Shown here: positions 1 to 10,281 of the stretch, one piece after another
Numbering within the stretch: position 1 is the first letter of the stretch
Layout: each line of letters begins with the position of its first letter
Assembly: GCA_963969495.1 (NCBI GenBank)
Contig: OZ018324.1
Span: 156,038,172-156,102,171 of the forward strand
Reading direction: 5' to 3'
DNA from: Ceratothoa steindachneri
Taxonomy: Eukaryota; Arthropoda; Malacostraca; Isopoda; Cymothoidae
DNA: 64,000 nt
The notes under the pieces: model-generated
What the model saw: the letters and a program-made list of their open reading frames with translations, nothing else
Told to the model about the DNA's origin: nothing
Database searches by the model: none
Translations under genes and position numbers: made by a program

Positions 1-17
1 TACTCTTCGTCGCTCGT

Positions 18-877
18 TTATGAGTTTATGGGCCCTCGTCACTGTACAAAGAGGTGGATCCTTCCTCATCTTCCTGTTCTTTATCATCTTCTTCCTCCTA
101 GTATTCTTCCGATGAGGGAGTTTCGACCACAGCCTCAATCAAGACCACATTTAACGTTGGTGTTATTTCTGATTATCGAATCCTTAAATGCCTTTGAGCA
201 TTCAGGATCCGCGGGCATAATGACTGAAGGCAGGTTATTTGCCTTCAGTAACGCATTTAGAACCTGGTTGTAGTAGCCAGGTTTAACTGCATTGCCACAT
301 TTACATGCGTGATGCATATTAGAATCTTAGCGCTTATGTCGCTATTGATGTTCACATATATTGGCAGAGTTTGTATAGGTCATTTCCTTTTCTGCTCTTT
401 TTCTTTTCTCTTGATGATTTATTTACGTTTGGGCCATGGTCAGTGCTAAGGCACCTCTTATTAGCACTTTCGCACCATAACTTGTGATCTCCTAGTTTAT
501 AGCATACAAAGCACATTTGTATGCTATTAAATCTTTCTTGCTGGATATTTTCACCTGGTATCCTCATCTTGAATACCAGTAGTCCATCTGAAGTTGTCTT
601 TTTTGACATATACGTGGTTATAAATATTATCTTGAATACGTAGGTGTGTTCGCGTAATTTTATGATTTCGCGAATTTTTGTCCATGAGTTGCTCCTCATA
701 ATTTCTTCTTTCAGTTCGTCGGCTGTATGCTCGCCAACACATCTCCAGTTTGCGGCAGATCATTCTTCGGTTCACTGCCACTTGTGTGTTATACAGTGTC
801 TCGGCTCCCTCTTCTGATAGGAACCAGTCCACGTTCCTGGTTTCAGTGCAAATTGCTATGAAGCTCGAGGAAACCAA
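18..877 (-). pseudogene. Jockey-like copy A, ORF1 (gag-like) remnant
   Basis: Broken ORF1, the nucleic-acid-binding protein of a Jockey-like non-LTR retrotransposon. Three minus-strand stretches (551-877, 352-699, 135-317) line up in order with ORF1 of the better copies in this window. The first holds the region that reads GYxAIC and VICR elsewhere, here FIAIC and MICRK. The second holds the YVFKIIF segment and the first zinc knuckle, which begins CFVCYKLGDH. The third holds the conserved block ending in a VMPADPE-like segment, equivalent to MWFPDNPPS in copy D. At least two frame changes separate them. The window edge cuts off any ORF2, which would lie to the left. It is the most diverged of the five copies. 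Identification rests on within-window comparison; the clade name is inference. Confidence 0.6.
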
Positions 878-1904
878 TAAATTGAACGAGGGCCACTTTT
901 AAGTTGACGAAGAGGGTTTCGCACAACTTAATTTTGTCCGGGATCGTTGTTTATTGTATGGTCCTCAATGGGACCCTCTTAGCGAGGGTCTCCATGGTCT
1001 CCTGCTGTCCTCTTCCTCTTCTTTCTTGAGCTATTTTTCTTTCTGTAATCAAAAGTGTAGTTAATCTGTTTTTGGTATGATAGAAGAAATGAAGTGGTAA
1101 GGTGGTATAGGAGGCGGTGGTTTAGATTGGTGACTGAAAATTTTGAGATGAACGCTCACAGCCATTTCACAGTTGGTCCCCAGCTCAGATGCTGCCAGGA
1201 TGATGGGTAATGATGAATGGATGGGATTGATCCCAAAAGGGTACCTCGAAAGGGATGATTCATGGTGGACTTGATAGAGGGAGCGGCCGAATCAACTTCC
1301 GCTACCTTTTTGTCACCCCCCCTCCCTTTGGGTACTTGCGCCATGACCGCGTCCAGCATACATAAATACGGGTGCTACTTCCATTTATGATTCTGGCCGG
1401 TCCCTCGGGTGTGAGAATTATTCCTCTACCCGAAGGCTGCAGTTAATTCCCTGTTTCGGGAAAATTTCTGACTTATGCTTCCACTGTGGGCTAATCTTCA
1501 AACGAATTTTCACATGAGCTCTTAATTATGTCAGTCCAAGTAGCCGGAATAGTTAAGACGAAATTAATGAATGGCATAGGCATACATCCGAGGCAGGTTT
1601 CCACGCCGGTAGATTACAATCATTTGATTACAATCACTCCGTATATAAAAAAGTATTATTCAACATTCTTTCGTAAATGTGAATCAGAATTCACCAAAAG
1701 ATTTTCCATTCAGGCTGTTTTCTGTCAGCGGTGCTCTAAGTTCTTTTACTAAGCAAAGATAAGATGTAAGTTCCGAAATCAGCTGTCAGCAAATAATTAT
1801 GCGTCGGATAATCGGCCTTCAAGACGAAAAATTTGAACTTGAACTTGTTGCGAGAAAGATAGAATAAGACAGGGAGGGTTAGTAAGAAAAGGAAGGAAGT
1901 GGTA
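878..1904. other. Unassigned spacer
   Basis: About 1 kb with no gene I can support. The part next to copy A (878-1,030) lies where that element's 5' UTR should be. The rest is AT-rich with short open stretches that show no motif. Confidence 0.5.
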
Positions 1905-1915
1905 GTTAGATAGGT

Positions 1916-1930
1916 GCCCGGTGAACGGGC
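1916..1930 (-). other. 3'-terminal hairpin of Jockey-like copy B
   Basis: The plus strand reads GCCCG-GTGAA-CGGGC, a 5-bp stem with a 5-nt loop. The equivalent ends of copies D (36,980-36,993) and E (56,344-56,359) carry the same loop with a T:A closing pair where B has G:C. The hairpin marks the 3' end of the family and may be the site recognised by the element's reverse transcriptase. That role is inferred from other LINEs with conserved 3' stem-loops. Confidence 0.6.
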
Positions 1931-1933
1931 CAT

Positions 1934-2115
1934 CTCCATTATTTTGAGTTGTTTTATTTTCTTCTATTTAGTTGTCCCACTAAGGGATCTTTTTATTTTA
2001 TTATCTTTGTTTATATTGTCCCACAACAGGATCTTTTTATTTTTTGGTTTTTATTTATGTTGTTCAATTGCGGGATTTTTTTTATTATTATTTATCTTTC
2101 TAGGACAGCGGGATC
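1934..2115 (-). repeat. Degenerate tandem repeat in the 3' UTR of copy B
   Basis: Four imperfect units of about 45-60 bp, each containing a variant of GGGATCTTTTT preceded by a TTGTCCCAC-like segment. In element sense they are A-rich with a repeated GATCCC core. The array lies between the ORF2 stop and the terminal hairpin, so it belongs to the 3' UTR. Confidence 0.55.
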
Positions 2116-2200
2116 TTTTTGATCTAATTCGTTTTTTTTAATTCGTTCTTTCTTTTTTAATTAACTGTTTCTTATAATTTTGCCCTTCTTCTCTTACTTC

Positions 2201-2640
2201 TTAGTTGTATGTTGGTTCGGGTTCCACTGTCTTGGTGCTGGGGAGGTATCTTTTATATCCTCCTCCCTCTGCCTCTGTGTCAAGAGCCGCTAGAGTCTCG
2301 ATGGGAAGAATATCCTCTAGTTTAGCCCAGATGTCCCGTCCTTTTTTATAGAGAAAAGTATTCAGTGGTTTTAGACCAATCTCTTCATGGAGGCTCCTCG
2401 AAGTCCGGTACTCATACCACCTAGAGTTGGTAATAAACCGGAGGCCTCGATTTTGCACCTTCTGGAGTCTGGAAATGTTTTTATCGTGACGCCGCGTTAA
2501 GCGGTATGGCAGGGTACACCAGTTTTGATCCGACTAATCTGGTGTATAACTTATTTTTATTCGCTGTACTAAGGTTTCTAAATCGAAGGAGTTTGTCTAG
2601 TTCAGTGTTAGCGTATTCAATCCTGGAGCTGATGTGTCCC
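2201..2640 (-). pseudogene. Copy B ORF2, C-terminal part of reverse transcriptase
   Basis: The distal part of the Jockey-like ORF2 protein, after the catalytic palm. The minus-strand frames carry ELDKLLRFRNL, LVGSKLVYPAIPLN and VQNRGLRFITNSR, matching the thumb and post-RT region of copies D (IRSRLLYPLVPLN) and E (LIRSKLLYPPIPIN). The frame ends at a stop near 2,201. A frame change near 2,470 separates two pieces. The upstream part resumes at 5,555 on the far side of the CR1-like insertion. Confidence 0.75.
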
Positions 2641-5454
2641 GTCCGCTCTAAAGAAGCCGGGAAACGGAAGAGCATAGGGAGTCCTACAGTCGGGGACTCC
2701 CTGAAAGTTCTTCTGTTCAATGCGAGGTCAATCAGGAACAAGTTTCCTGAGCTCCGTGGCCTCGTAGCGACGGAAGAACCCGAAATGGTAGCCATAACAG
2801 AATCGTGGATAAAAACGTCAAACCGTGACTTTGAAGGCGAATTCACGGTTCCTGGCTACCAACTCTTCCACAAAGATAGGCCAGACAGAGAGGGTGGCGG
2901 TGTAATGTTGTATGTCAAGGATACAATCAAATCTACGAACTCCAACATTATATCCGATCACGAGCTCCTAGGCGTTGACCTAGAGATAGGTCCTGTCAGA
3001 TACAGGACCCTGGTGCTTTACAGACCCCCTTCCCAACCCGTTGAGAAGGACAGGGAACTGTACCAGCTGCTGGGTGAGCTTGTTCAAGGCAGAGTGTGCA
3101 TCGTTATGGGCGACTTCAACAGACAAGTTGACTGGGAAACCAGAGCAGCCTGTGGCGATAGCGCGCTACTCCTGGAGTTCGCCAACAACGAGTTCCTCAC
3201 TCAATGGGTCAGAGAACCGACGAGAGGAGACAATATCCTCGACTTGGTCTTCACCTCTGAGGATGATATCGTTGAGGATGTCTCTGTAGGCGAAGAGCTC
3301 GGTGGCAGTGATCACCAGCTAGTTAGATTTAGCGTCAAGATCCCGAAGGTAAGGTCTGTTGCCAGTCAATCAAGGAAACTTGACTTGAGAAGAGCAGACT
3401 TTGCACGCCTTCGTGCTGGGCTGACTGATGTAAGGCTAGCGGTATGCGAAGAGGTTGAGGATTCATGGAACAATTTCAAAAATAAATTCATGAGTCTTCA
3501 ATCAAGTTGCATCCCTCTAAAATGCCTCCGTCGGTCTTCTGTTCAACCAAAGTGGTTTAATCGAGAAATCGGCCAACTGCTTAGGGAGAAGAGAAATGCG
3601 TACCGGCGATCGAAGATCTCGGGTGCCTTTGACGAGTACCGGAGGCTAGCCAGGAGAGTGAAGTCCAGCATAAGGGCGGCTAAGCGTACTGAGGAACTCC
3701 GAGTGGCGAGACTCTGCAAGGAGAATCCCAAGGAGTTCTTCGGCTATGTAAATAGCCGTAAACCAATCCATCGTAGGATTGGGCCCCTAGTGGACGAGGA
3801 GGGTGCATTAACTCAGTCAGATGCAGAAAATGCTAACCTTCTCAATGACTACTTCTCCTCAGTGTTTACTAAAGAGTGTGGTCCCATCCCCCAGCCCACG
3901 GATTCCTACTCGGGGGAAAAGCTGGAGGCAATGGACTTCACCGAAGGAGAAATAAAGAAAAAGATCGCTGACCTAAAGACGAATAAGTCCCCTGGACCGG
4001 ACGGGTTTCTACCCAAGGTGTTGAAGGAAGTGTGCGATGAAGTATCACGACATCTGTGCGCTATCTTTAACATGTCAATCCGGACCGGATGCGTTCCTAG
4101 AGACTGGCGTGAGGCGGAGGTGACTCCGATCTTCAAGAAAAGATCCTCCAGCCATCCGTCAAACTACCGACCTATCAGTCTGACTTCGATAGTCGGTAAA
4201 CTCATGGAAAGCATGATGGTGGAGAAAATAACGTCGTATTTAGAGTCAAACCTGCTACTGAGGAGTTCCCAGCACGGCTTCCGAAGGCAACGGTCATGCC
4301 TGACGAACCTTGTGGAATTCTTCCACTTCGTGTTCAGTGAGCACGATCGGGACAAGGCGGTGGATGTGGTTTACTTAGACTTTCAGAAAGCCTTTGATAA
4401 GGTACCACACCGCCGCCTTCTCCGGAAAGTGCGAGCGCTGGGCATTGACGGAAAAGTAGCCGGCTGGATCGAGAACTGGCTAAGTGGCAGACGGCAACGG
4501 GTGGTGGTGAATGGACAGGCTTCTGAGTGGGTGCCCGTTACTAGCGGAGTGCCTCAAGGTTCTGTCCTGGGACCACTACTATTCATCATCTACGTCAACG
4601 ACATGGACGGTGACATGGTTGCCAAGATTTCCAAATTTGCCGACGATACCAAGCTTGGTATGAACGTTGCAAAGGATGGAAATACTGCCCGCCTGCAGGA
4701 AGACCTTGGGAAGATTGGGGAGTGGTCGGACACGTGGCAAATGCCGTTCAACGTGAACAAGTGCAAAGTAATGCATATCGGCCACAGAAATCCCCAATCT
4801 CATTATATCCTTAAGGGCACTACTCTCGAATCGAGTGACACTGAGAAGGACTTGGGTGTTACTGTCACTAGCGACCTCAAGTTCTCGAAACAGTGCATTG
4901 AGGCAGAGAAGAAAGCCCAAAGGATGTTAGGCTACATAAAGCGCCAGTTTGGATACCGTAACAGGGAGATAGTACTTTGTCTGTACAACTCCCTAGTTCG
5001 GCCGCACCTGGAGTATGCCGTACAATTTTGGAGTCCTTCGTTTCGAAAGGACATCGCAAGGTTGGAACGCGTACAAGCCAGGGCAACCAAACTGATTCCC
5101 TCTATCCGACATAAAAGTTATGAGGATAGACTAAGGGAATTAGATCTGTTCTCGTTGGAAACCCGTAGACTGCGTGGTCAGCTCATCGAAGTTTTCAAAA
5201 TACTTCGAGGGTTCGACAATGTTGACTACCGGGATATTTTCACACTGAGTGAGAACAGAACGCGCAATCACGGCTTCAAACTTGAACTGAAGCGTTACAA
5301 CCGCAATCTGTGTGGAAACTTTTTCACCTACAGTATCTGCGGTAAGTGGAACGCACTTCCAGTGGAAGTTGTCAACAGTGAATCTGTTGACCAGTTCAAG
5401 TCAAGACTAGACAAAGTCTTGAAAAGTGGCCGTTTAGGGACGCAAAACAATTGA
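2506..5454 (+). CDS. CR1-like ORF2: endonuclease/reverse transcriptase
   Basis: A 982-codon open frame encoding the enzyme that nicks target DNA and copies the element RNA at the nick (target-primed reverse transcription). An apurinic-type endonuclease domain starts near residue 66 (LKVLLFNARSIRNK), with GDFN near residue 202 and SDHQ near 269 as metal and catalytic motifs. The reverse transcriptase domain spans roughly residues 470-780, with NYRPISL, VYLDFQKAFDKV, SGVPQGSVLGP (near 680) and the catalytic FADD (near 711). No RNase H domain follows. The first 45 codons are antisense sequence of the Jockey-like host element; the CR1 sequence proper begins at 2,641, so the annotated ATG is probably not authentic. 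The stop at 5,452-5,454 is followed by the 3' UTR. No internal stops or frameshifts are seen. CR1 versus a close relative such as L2 cannot be settled by eye. Confidence 0.9.
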   Translation: MAGYTSFDPTNLVYNLFLFAVLRFLNRRSLSSSVLAYSILELMCPVRSKEAGKRKSIGSPTVGDSLKVLLFNARSIRNKFPELRGLVATEEPEMVAITESWIKTSNRDFEGEFTVPGYQLFHKDRPDREGGGVMLYVKDTIKSTNSNIISDHELLGVDLEIGPVRYRTLVLYRPPSQPVEKDRELYQLLGELVQGRVCIVMGDFNRQVDWETRAACGDSALLLEFANNEFLTQWVREPTRGDNILDLVFTSEDDIVEDVSVGEELGGSDHQLVRFSVKIPKVRSVASQSRKLDLRRADFARLRAGLTDVRLAVCEEVEDSWNNFKNKFMSLQSSCIPLKCLRRSSVQPKWFNREIGQLLREKRNAYRRSKISGAFDEYRRLARRVKSSIRAAKRTEELRVARLCKENPKEFFGYVNSRKPIHRRIGPLVDEEGALTQSDAENANLLNDYFSSVFTKECGPIPQPTDSYSGEKLEAMDFTEGEIKKKIADLKTNKSPGPDGFLPKVLKEVCDEVSRHLCAIFNMSIRTGCVPRDWREAEVTPIFKKRSSSHPSNYRPISLTSIVGKLMESMMVEKITSYLESNLLLRSSQHGFRRQRSCLTNLVEFFHFVFSEHDRDKAVDVVYLDFQKAFDKVPHRRLLRKVRALGIDGKVAGWIENWLSGRRQRVVVNGQASEWVPVTSGVPQGSVLGPLLFIIYVNDMDGDMVAKISKFADDTKLGMNVAKDGNTARLQEDLGKIGEWSDTWQMPFNVNKCKVMHIGHRNPQSHYILKGTTLESSDTEKDLGVTVTSDLKFSKQCIEAEKKAQRMLGYIKRQFGYRNREIVLCLYNSLVRPHLEYAVQFWSPSFRKDIARLERVQARATKLIPSIRHKSYEDRLRELDLFSLETRRLRGQLIEVFKILRGFDNVDYRDIFTLSENRTRNHGFKLELKRYNRNLCGNFFTYSICGKWNALPVEVVNSESVDQFKSRLDKVLKSGRLGTQNN

Positions 5455-5554
5455 GCAGCCATGTGCCCGCTCGATTGCTAGTCCCAAGGTACCCTCTTTG
5501 AATGGACCGTAAGGTCTCCTAGGGTACCTTCTTTCCTTGTAACTCCTTGTAACT
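2641..5554 (+). mobile_element. CR1-like non-LTR retrotransposon, 5'-truncated, open ORF2
   Basis: A 2.9-kb element inserted into Jockey-like copy B in the opposite orientation. The limits come from the interrupted host protein: the host reading stops at 2,640 and resumes at 5,555 with no obvious target duplication, as is usual for CR1 elements. It contains ORF2 only (endonuclease plus reverse transcriptase), a short 3' UTR with a 9-bp inverted repeat, and a tail of two direct 10-bp units. There is no ORF1, so it is a 5'-truncated copy. The undamaged frame suggests a recent insertion. Confidence 0.85.
5486..5554 (+). repeat. CR1-like 3' UTR inverted repeat and tail
   Basis: AAGGTACCC (5,486-5,494) and GGGTACCTT (5,522-5,530) form a perfect 9-bp inverted repeat. 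It is followed by two copies of CCTTGTAACT (5,535-5,554), after which the interrupted Jockey-like sequence resumes. CR1 elements typically end in short direct repeats rather than poly-A. Confidence 0.65.
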
Positions 5555-7740
5555 CATGCCAGTATTGGCAAGTTTGAAACCGAGAACGGACACGTGCGGT
5601 GAGTTTTAGATTTCACTGTCTTGAAGATTGAGAGGGACAGAACGATGTCTCCCTATTGCTGCTGCCGAGAATTTTGATATGTTAGTCTGTATCTTCCAGC
5701 CTTTCTCGAACCTGGAGTTTTTTTTCAGCCTCTGCGATCTTGGCTCTGGCCGTCATCCTTGTGGAATTTGTCCTCTGAAACACAACTTGGGTGATATCGT
5801 CCGTGTATTGAATGTTGAAGGTTCTACTATCGATCGGCTTAGGGATGTCTCACATAAAGATGGTGAAGAAAGTGGAGCTAAGGCATCTTCCCTGAGTGAC
5901 ACCGGGCAAGGGCTCGAAGGTGATGGCTGTTTGCCTGTTAGTCAAGCAGCTACAGAGGATGTTTTTTGAAGTGAAGTGTGTGTCTCAGTCGCAAGATTTT
6001 GTATTTTCAGGCCGTCCGGCGAGCACCTCCCAGCTCGCCCTGCAGCTGCGTGTTGAAGCATCTGGGCTATGGCTGTCTCCATGCCTTGGGGTATCCTGAA
6101 TCCGTGCTGTTACTCGTTCAACAGAGAGTGCTCTGACAGGTGCTTCGATAGTCTGATGTTGAGAATCTTCTCAAAAACCTCCCCAATGGTCTCCAGCAAT
6201 GAGATAGGTCTGAAATTCATGACCTGGTTCGATGGCTTCCCAGGTTTCGGGATGAAAATCATTTTTGAAGTTTTCAGGCCATCCTGGAAATATCCTTTTG
6301 CTAGGGACGAATGGAGCAGGTTTAGCAGCCTGGTTCAAATTCTCTCGGGTGTCTCTTTCAGGTGCCTGATAGTGATTTGGCTGATGCCTAGGGCTTTAAG
6401 CCTGAACGATGCGATCGCTTCCCACAATTCCGCACCGGTGATGGAGTTACCCTTTTGAGAGGGCCCGTAAAGGCAGTGGAGATTCGAGGTTCAATAAGGG
6501 TCGAACCTGCCCTCCCTCCTCTTTATGTACTCGGGAACCTAGTCCTCGAAGCCTAGATCAAAGTTTTCCTCCCTCTTCATCTGAGATTTTGAAAATGTTT
6601 ATCCAGAGTCCTCGGAACAGCCTCTCCTTCTCTATAGGGGTGGTCGCTGTGGTGCCTTCGTGCGAAATTGCGATTGGGCCATGAGTACGAGAGTTCACCT
6701 ATTGTAGGTTGAATGTTAGGTAAAATGATTTCGGATTCGTGTCAGTGTCTAAATTTTCAATTAAACGGTTTTACTTCTCCCCCAGCTTGTATGCCAGCGT
6801 GGTGTGCAGCTGTCTCTTGAAGTGCGGACGAGACGGAAATCCATGGGCCTAGTCTATCCATGTTGAAGATGCGGTTCAGACGTCGAGGAAGCGTTGTCAA
6901 AGCACCACTCTCTCTTGTGTAAGGGTTGTTGGCAGTCTAATTTTGAGAGAGATTGTCGCGATAGCAATTGTGTCGGTGTTGGAAATGCAGGTATTGATAG
7001 CAGTAAGCTCATCGTCCAGGTCTTCCTCGGATGCGCCGTCCAGATGATGGAGGTCCAGTGGAAACGCCCTCCTCTATGCTTCCCAGTCAGCCTTCGATAA
7101 GTCTTTCCTTGGAGCAGCGGGAACTGGTGTAGGAGCAGCTTCTACGTTGATCAACTTTGGGATGTGAGCACTAGGCCTCAGTGGTAGTGGTCTGACAAGA
7201 TGGTGGAAGAAGAAGTCGGGATTCGTGAGAACGACATCTGGCTTGATAGCCGACCCTGGGGATAAGAATGTAGTAAAATCTGGCCAGAAGTGCTCAACGA
7301 TATCTCTTCTTAGCAAGAGGTCAAGGTTCATTCCTCTTGCGTTTGTCCTTGCGTAGCCTGCTGCTCTGTTCCTGGTGTTTAAGTCCCCGGCGAAAAATAC
7401 TGGGTGCTCTATCTTAAAAGGGTGAACAAGTCATGGATGGGAAAATATGTACGGCGGGGCAGTTGGTATCCCGCGCCCATCTCGATGTCCCCCAGAGAAC
7501 AGCTCATTATAAACGACAGAAACGATTCGTCCTTTGGCTTCCCTGGTCTTTACTGCGGATCTTTCTTGACTGCTATCATAGCTCCATCAAATCTCTCTCC
7601 TGTGACGTTCTTTTGTAGGACGTTGTATCCAGAGATCTTCCGCTCGTCGTCATCCCTAAATCCAGTTTCTGACAACAGAAGAATAGCCTATTTCTAGTTG
7701 CCATCTTGTAAATAAGAGTTGCTAGAGGGCTTATGGCTGT
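5555..7740 (-). pseudogene. Copy B ORF2, endonuclease and reverse transcriptase (broken)
   Basis: The front and middle of the Jockey-like ORF2. The endonuclease lies at about 7,740-7,074: the minus strand shows an RFDGA segment, then GYQLPRR and KPDVVLTNPDF, matching GYQPPRR and KPDIVLTSIRF of copy D. The reverse transcriptase lies at about 6,520-5,560. It includes the FRPISLLE-like block, a GVTQGRCLS motif, and YTDD in place of the YADD/FADD box, so the catalytic aspartates persist. Several stops and frame changes interrupt it (for example a stop between the RT primer-grip and YTDD regions). The segment between about 6,500 and 7,070 is the linker and is poorly conserved. Confidence 0.75.
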
Positions 7741-8018
7741 ACATTCTGCCCGATCGAAGGTTCTTATAGAGTGGTGGTTCGTAGAACTTCAAGTTGTCGT
7801 CGTACAGCTTTACCTTCAGTAAGGCTCTTGACCGACTCTTCGTCTACGGAAGATTCATAGGACCACTTGAAGTGGCCTCTTCTGACTCCTGTAGCCACGT
7901 CAGTGAGGGATATCTCTCTTTTGAGTGGTGTGGGAGTTGAGGGCGATGGTGAGGTTAAGTTCCCTCCTGTCGAACTCTTGCTCTTTCTGCTGTAGTGATC
8001 GCTCTGCGTGCCCTCCTC

Positions 8019-9110
8019 TTAGTTGGGGATGGGGGGACTCCCTCTTTGGTTCTCATTTTGTATTTTTTCTGCATGAGCGTGGCAGGAAGAGGTGCTTGGT
8101 CGGCTGCAGGCATTTGTCCGGCCTCTCTGATCTCCTCCTCCCCTCTGGGTTTCTGCTTCTGTCACTGGCTGTGTTAGTTCTGCTTCCTTGGTGCTCGTTG
8201 CCGAGAGAACTCTGGCTGACTGCGGGTTGTCCGGGAACGTGACGGGCTCCAGACCATTCGCAGCCAGCATCTTATTCATTTCGGCATTGAATGAGCCCAG
8301 GAAGGGCAGGTTCGTCATATGCGCGTGCAGAAGGCATGCTAGCATTTTGGGAGGAGTCAAATCTGTGAGTTGTAGGAGTATTTGAAGTTGAGCTGGTTTC
8401 ATGTATGTTTGTGATGGGGCCTTGGCGTCTGCCGTATAGAAGATATTCGGCCTGTCAGCTGCTTCTCTCTTATTTTTTAGTTGTTCCTTTCTGACTGGGC
8501 ACTGTATTGCCAGAGTCCGGTGGGGACCTGTGCAATTGATAAACTCTTTCGTATCATTCACGCAATGCAGCCAGTCTTGACCGGTTTGTGCACACTCGGA
8601 GCATACCTTGGGGTTGTCCTTGTCTGAACAAGCGCTGGTAGGGTGTTCTTCTGAACTGGAGCAGGAGAAGCAGGTTAGCAGCTCAAAGAATCTCTTCCTT
8701 TCGATCTGATCAGGAGAGATTATCATTGAGAATAGCTTGATACCTGCTTCTTTAGCATTGGTTGACATCTCCATTTCTTTGAACAGGACTTTGAAGACGT
8801 GATTGAGGTTTCTAAATTTGATCACTTCGGCAACCTTTGCCCATTCTTGATTGCTCTCGATTTCTTTCTTGATGTCTCTTGTCGTCCGTTCGCCTACCCA
8901 CGGATCGACTCGCCCGTACAGAATAGCTTACCTTGTTGCTATAGCTGGTGAAGGTTTGGATACGAGACTGATGGCGCCAAGCTCGTTCGTACCGGTTGTA
9001 GAGGTCAGGTTCACCAGGTCCGCCTGTGTGTGGCAGATCGCGGTGTATCCTCTAGCGACCTCGATTAGCCTTCTGAATCCGATCTCCAGTTTCCCGAAGA
9101 TCGTCTAGAA
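8019..9110 (-). pseudogene. Copy B ORF1, zinc-knuckle gag-like protein
   Basis: The RNA-binding protein of the Jockey-like element. A 268-residue open part (8,825-8,019) contains HVFKVLF, SPDQIER and three cysteine/histidine knuckles starting CFSCSSSEEH, CSECAQTG and CTGPHRT, then a NGLEPVTFPDNP block and a basic, proline/serine-rich tail. The same frame continues upstream to about 9,110 through ARGYTAIC and WAKVAEVIKF, broken by one in-frame TAA near 8,930. Length and order match ORF1 of copy D (about 520 codons), but the C-terminal block that precedes ORF2 is not recognisable. This is the longest undamaged ORF1 segment in the window. Confidence 0.75.
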
Positions 9111-9218
9111 TACCTTAATTTATCGGTTTTATCATTCCCGATGAGCCTAATGGGACCGGAAAGTCCAGAGACTCCTTCCCTTCGTTCATGGCGGGGACTT
9201 CCTTTCATTGGAGAGGGG

Positions 9219-9687
9219 CATAGGTGGGCGTAATCGCGATAAAGATATCGGGTTATCGGCTATCCGATATTTTTCTGCGTTATCGATTCATCGGTATCGC
9301 CAATACTTTTGGTTCCAAACTAGTGATAATCGATAATTTCAGTTTTTGGTTCCAGTTTAGCACAGGGAAGAGCCACACGTGCCTTGGAGGCAGAAATAGG
9401 TAGGTCCGAGCTGGGAGGAGGGTCCTCAAAACCTAAGAGGAGATGAAGGAGAACCTCACCAGGTAAGAAACTAAGAAACAGTATTCAAATATTCTTACTA
9501 TTGTATTATAAAATAACGCTAAATATAGTCAATAATAAATCTTGTATTATAATTTTAGATTTATCGATTTATCGGTTATCAACTTATCGGGCGAAAAATT
9601 TATCGCCAGTTATCGATTATCGTTCATAGCAGATAAGGTTATCGTTATCGATTTATCGGTAACGATAACCTTATCTGCTCACCTATG
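9219..9687. mobile_element. hAT-like non-autonomous transposon (MITE), 469 bp
   Basis: The ends are inverted: the left starts CATAGGTGGGC and the right, reverse-complemented, starts CATAGGTGAGC. An 8-bp target duplication flanks it: GAGAGGGG at 9,211-9,218 and GTGAGGGG at 9,688-9,695 (7 of 8 identical). Eight-base duplications and short ends with this AGGTGGGC look fit the hAT superfamily. The interior is rich in TTATCG repeats and has no coding capacity. A diverged inner copy in inverted orientation occurs at 62,739-62,963. Confidence 0.75.
9629..9678. repeat. 19-bp perfect palindrome at the right end of the hAT-like MITE
   Basis: Arms at 9,629-9,647 and 9,660-9,678 are exact reverse complements around a 12-bp loop made of TATCG units. 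It lies just inside the right terminal repeat and could be a subterminal transposase-binding array. Confidence 0.7.
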
Positions 9688-9739
9688 GTGAGGGGTACCC
9701 ACTCCGATTTCGTTTGCTAGATCTCTCCTTCCCAACAGG

Positions 9740-10010
9740 CGAGATAGAAACAGGAGGAATCCTCAATGAGTCTATCTCAACCTGTTTAGTCCATGTAAGG
9801 GCTCGTCAGAAACAGGTCGAATCTCCAATCAGTCCGACGGGTTCTTGAGCAGGTCGCGTGGGGTAGGTCTGACTGAACCCCCGTGCCTCGGTTTCTGCCC
9901 CTCCCCCAAGCCAGGCAGAAAGAGGAGAAATCTTCAATTTGTCCACCTGGGCTTGTTGGTGCCCCTACTAAGAGCGACAGAAAGAAGAAGTATCCCCAAT
10001 CAGTCCGCCG
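9740..10010 (-). repeat. Array of ~60-bp units shared with the I-like element 5' UTR
   Basis: About five degenerate units at roughly 60-bp spacing (near 9,743, 9,806, 9,846, 9,916 and 9,974). Each contains a variant of the reverse complement of GATTGGAGATTCCTCCTGTT. The same motif occurs twice, 62 bp apart, in the 5' UTR of the I-like element at 42,713-42,803, in the same sense relative to transcription if this array belongs to a minus-strand element. It is probably the detached 5' region of an I-like element. Confidence 0.55.
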
Positions 10011-10201
10011 CTATGCAGCAGAGGATGTGAGAAGAGGTAGCACCAGGGCCTCCCAGGTCTCTTTCAGCGAGCTTAGGAATCGGTTGTCGAGGGGGATTTG
10101 GATTGTTCAATTTTCTTTGCATTCAGGAATTCGTGGGTAGGATGGCGAGTTCCGTTCTTGTTGGTAACGGGGAGGATGGGCTCGTAAGGTGGAGCTTGAA
10201 T

Positions 10202-10205
10202 TGTG

Positions 10206-10281
<76 letters not shown>

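Larger units (their letters stand above)
1905..9200 (-). mobile_element. Jockey-like non-LTR retrotransposon copy B, split by a CR1-like insertion
   Basis: A nearly whole but decayed Jockey-like element on the minus strand: ORF1 (9,110-8,019), endonuclease (about 7,740-7,074), reverse transcriptase (about 6,520-5,555 and 2,640-2,201), a 3' UTR with tandem repeats and a terminal hairpin at 1,916-1,930. The reverse transcriptase is cut between 5,555 and 2,640 by a CR1-like element in the opposite orientation. The protein reads cleanly across the cut: the VLGFKLANTG segment on one side and GHISSRIE on the other match the continuous VLGLKIGKNGYGSHV of copy E. The right limit near 9,200 is approximate, because a MITE sits at 9,219. 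Confidence 0.8.

Noticed and set aside
1914..2141. Hydrophobic plus-strand frame
   Set aside because: It lies in the 3' UTR tandem repeat of Jockey-like copy B, in the antisense direction.
5628..6458. Plus-strand open frames over 5.6-6.5 kb
   Set aside because: They are antisense to the reverse transcriptase of Jockey-like copy B.
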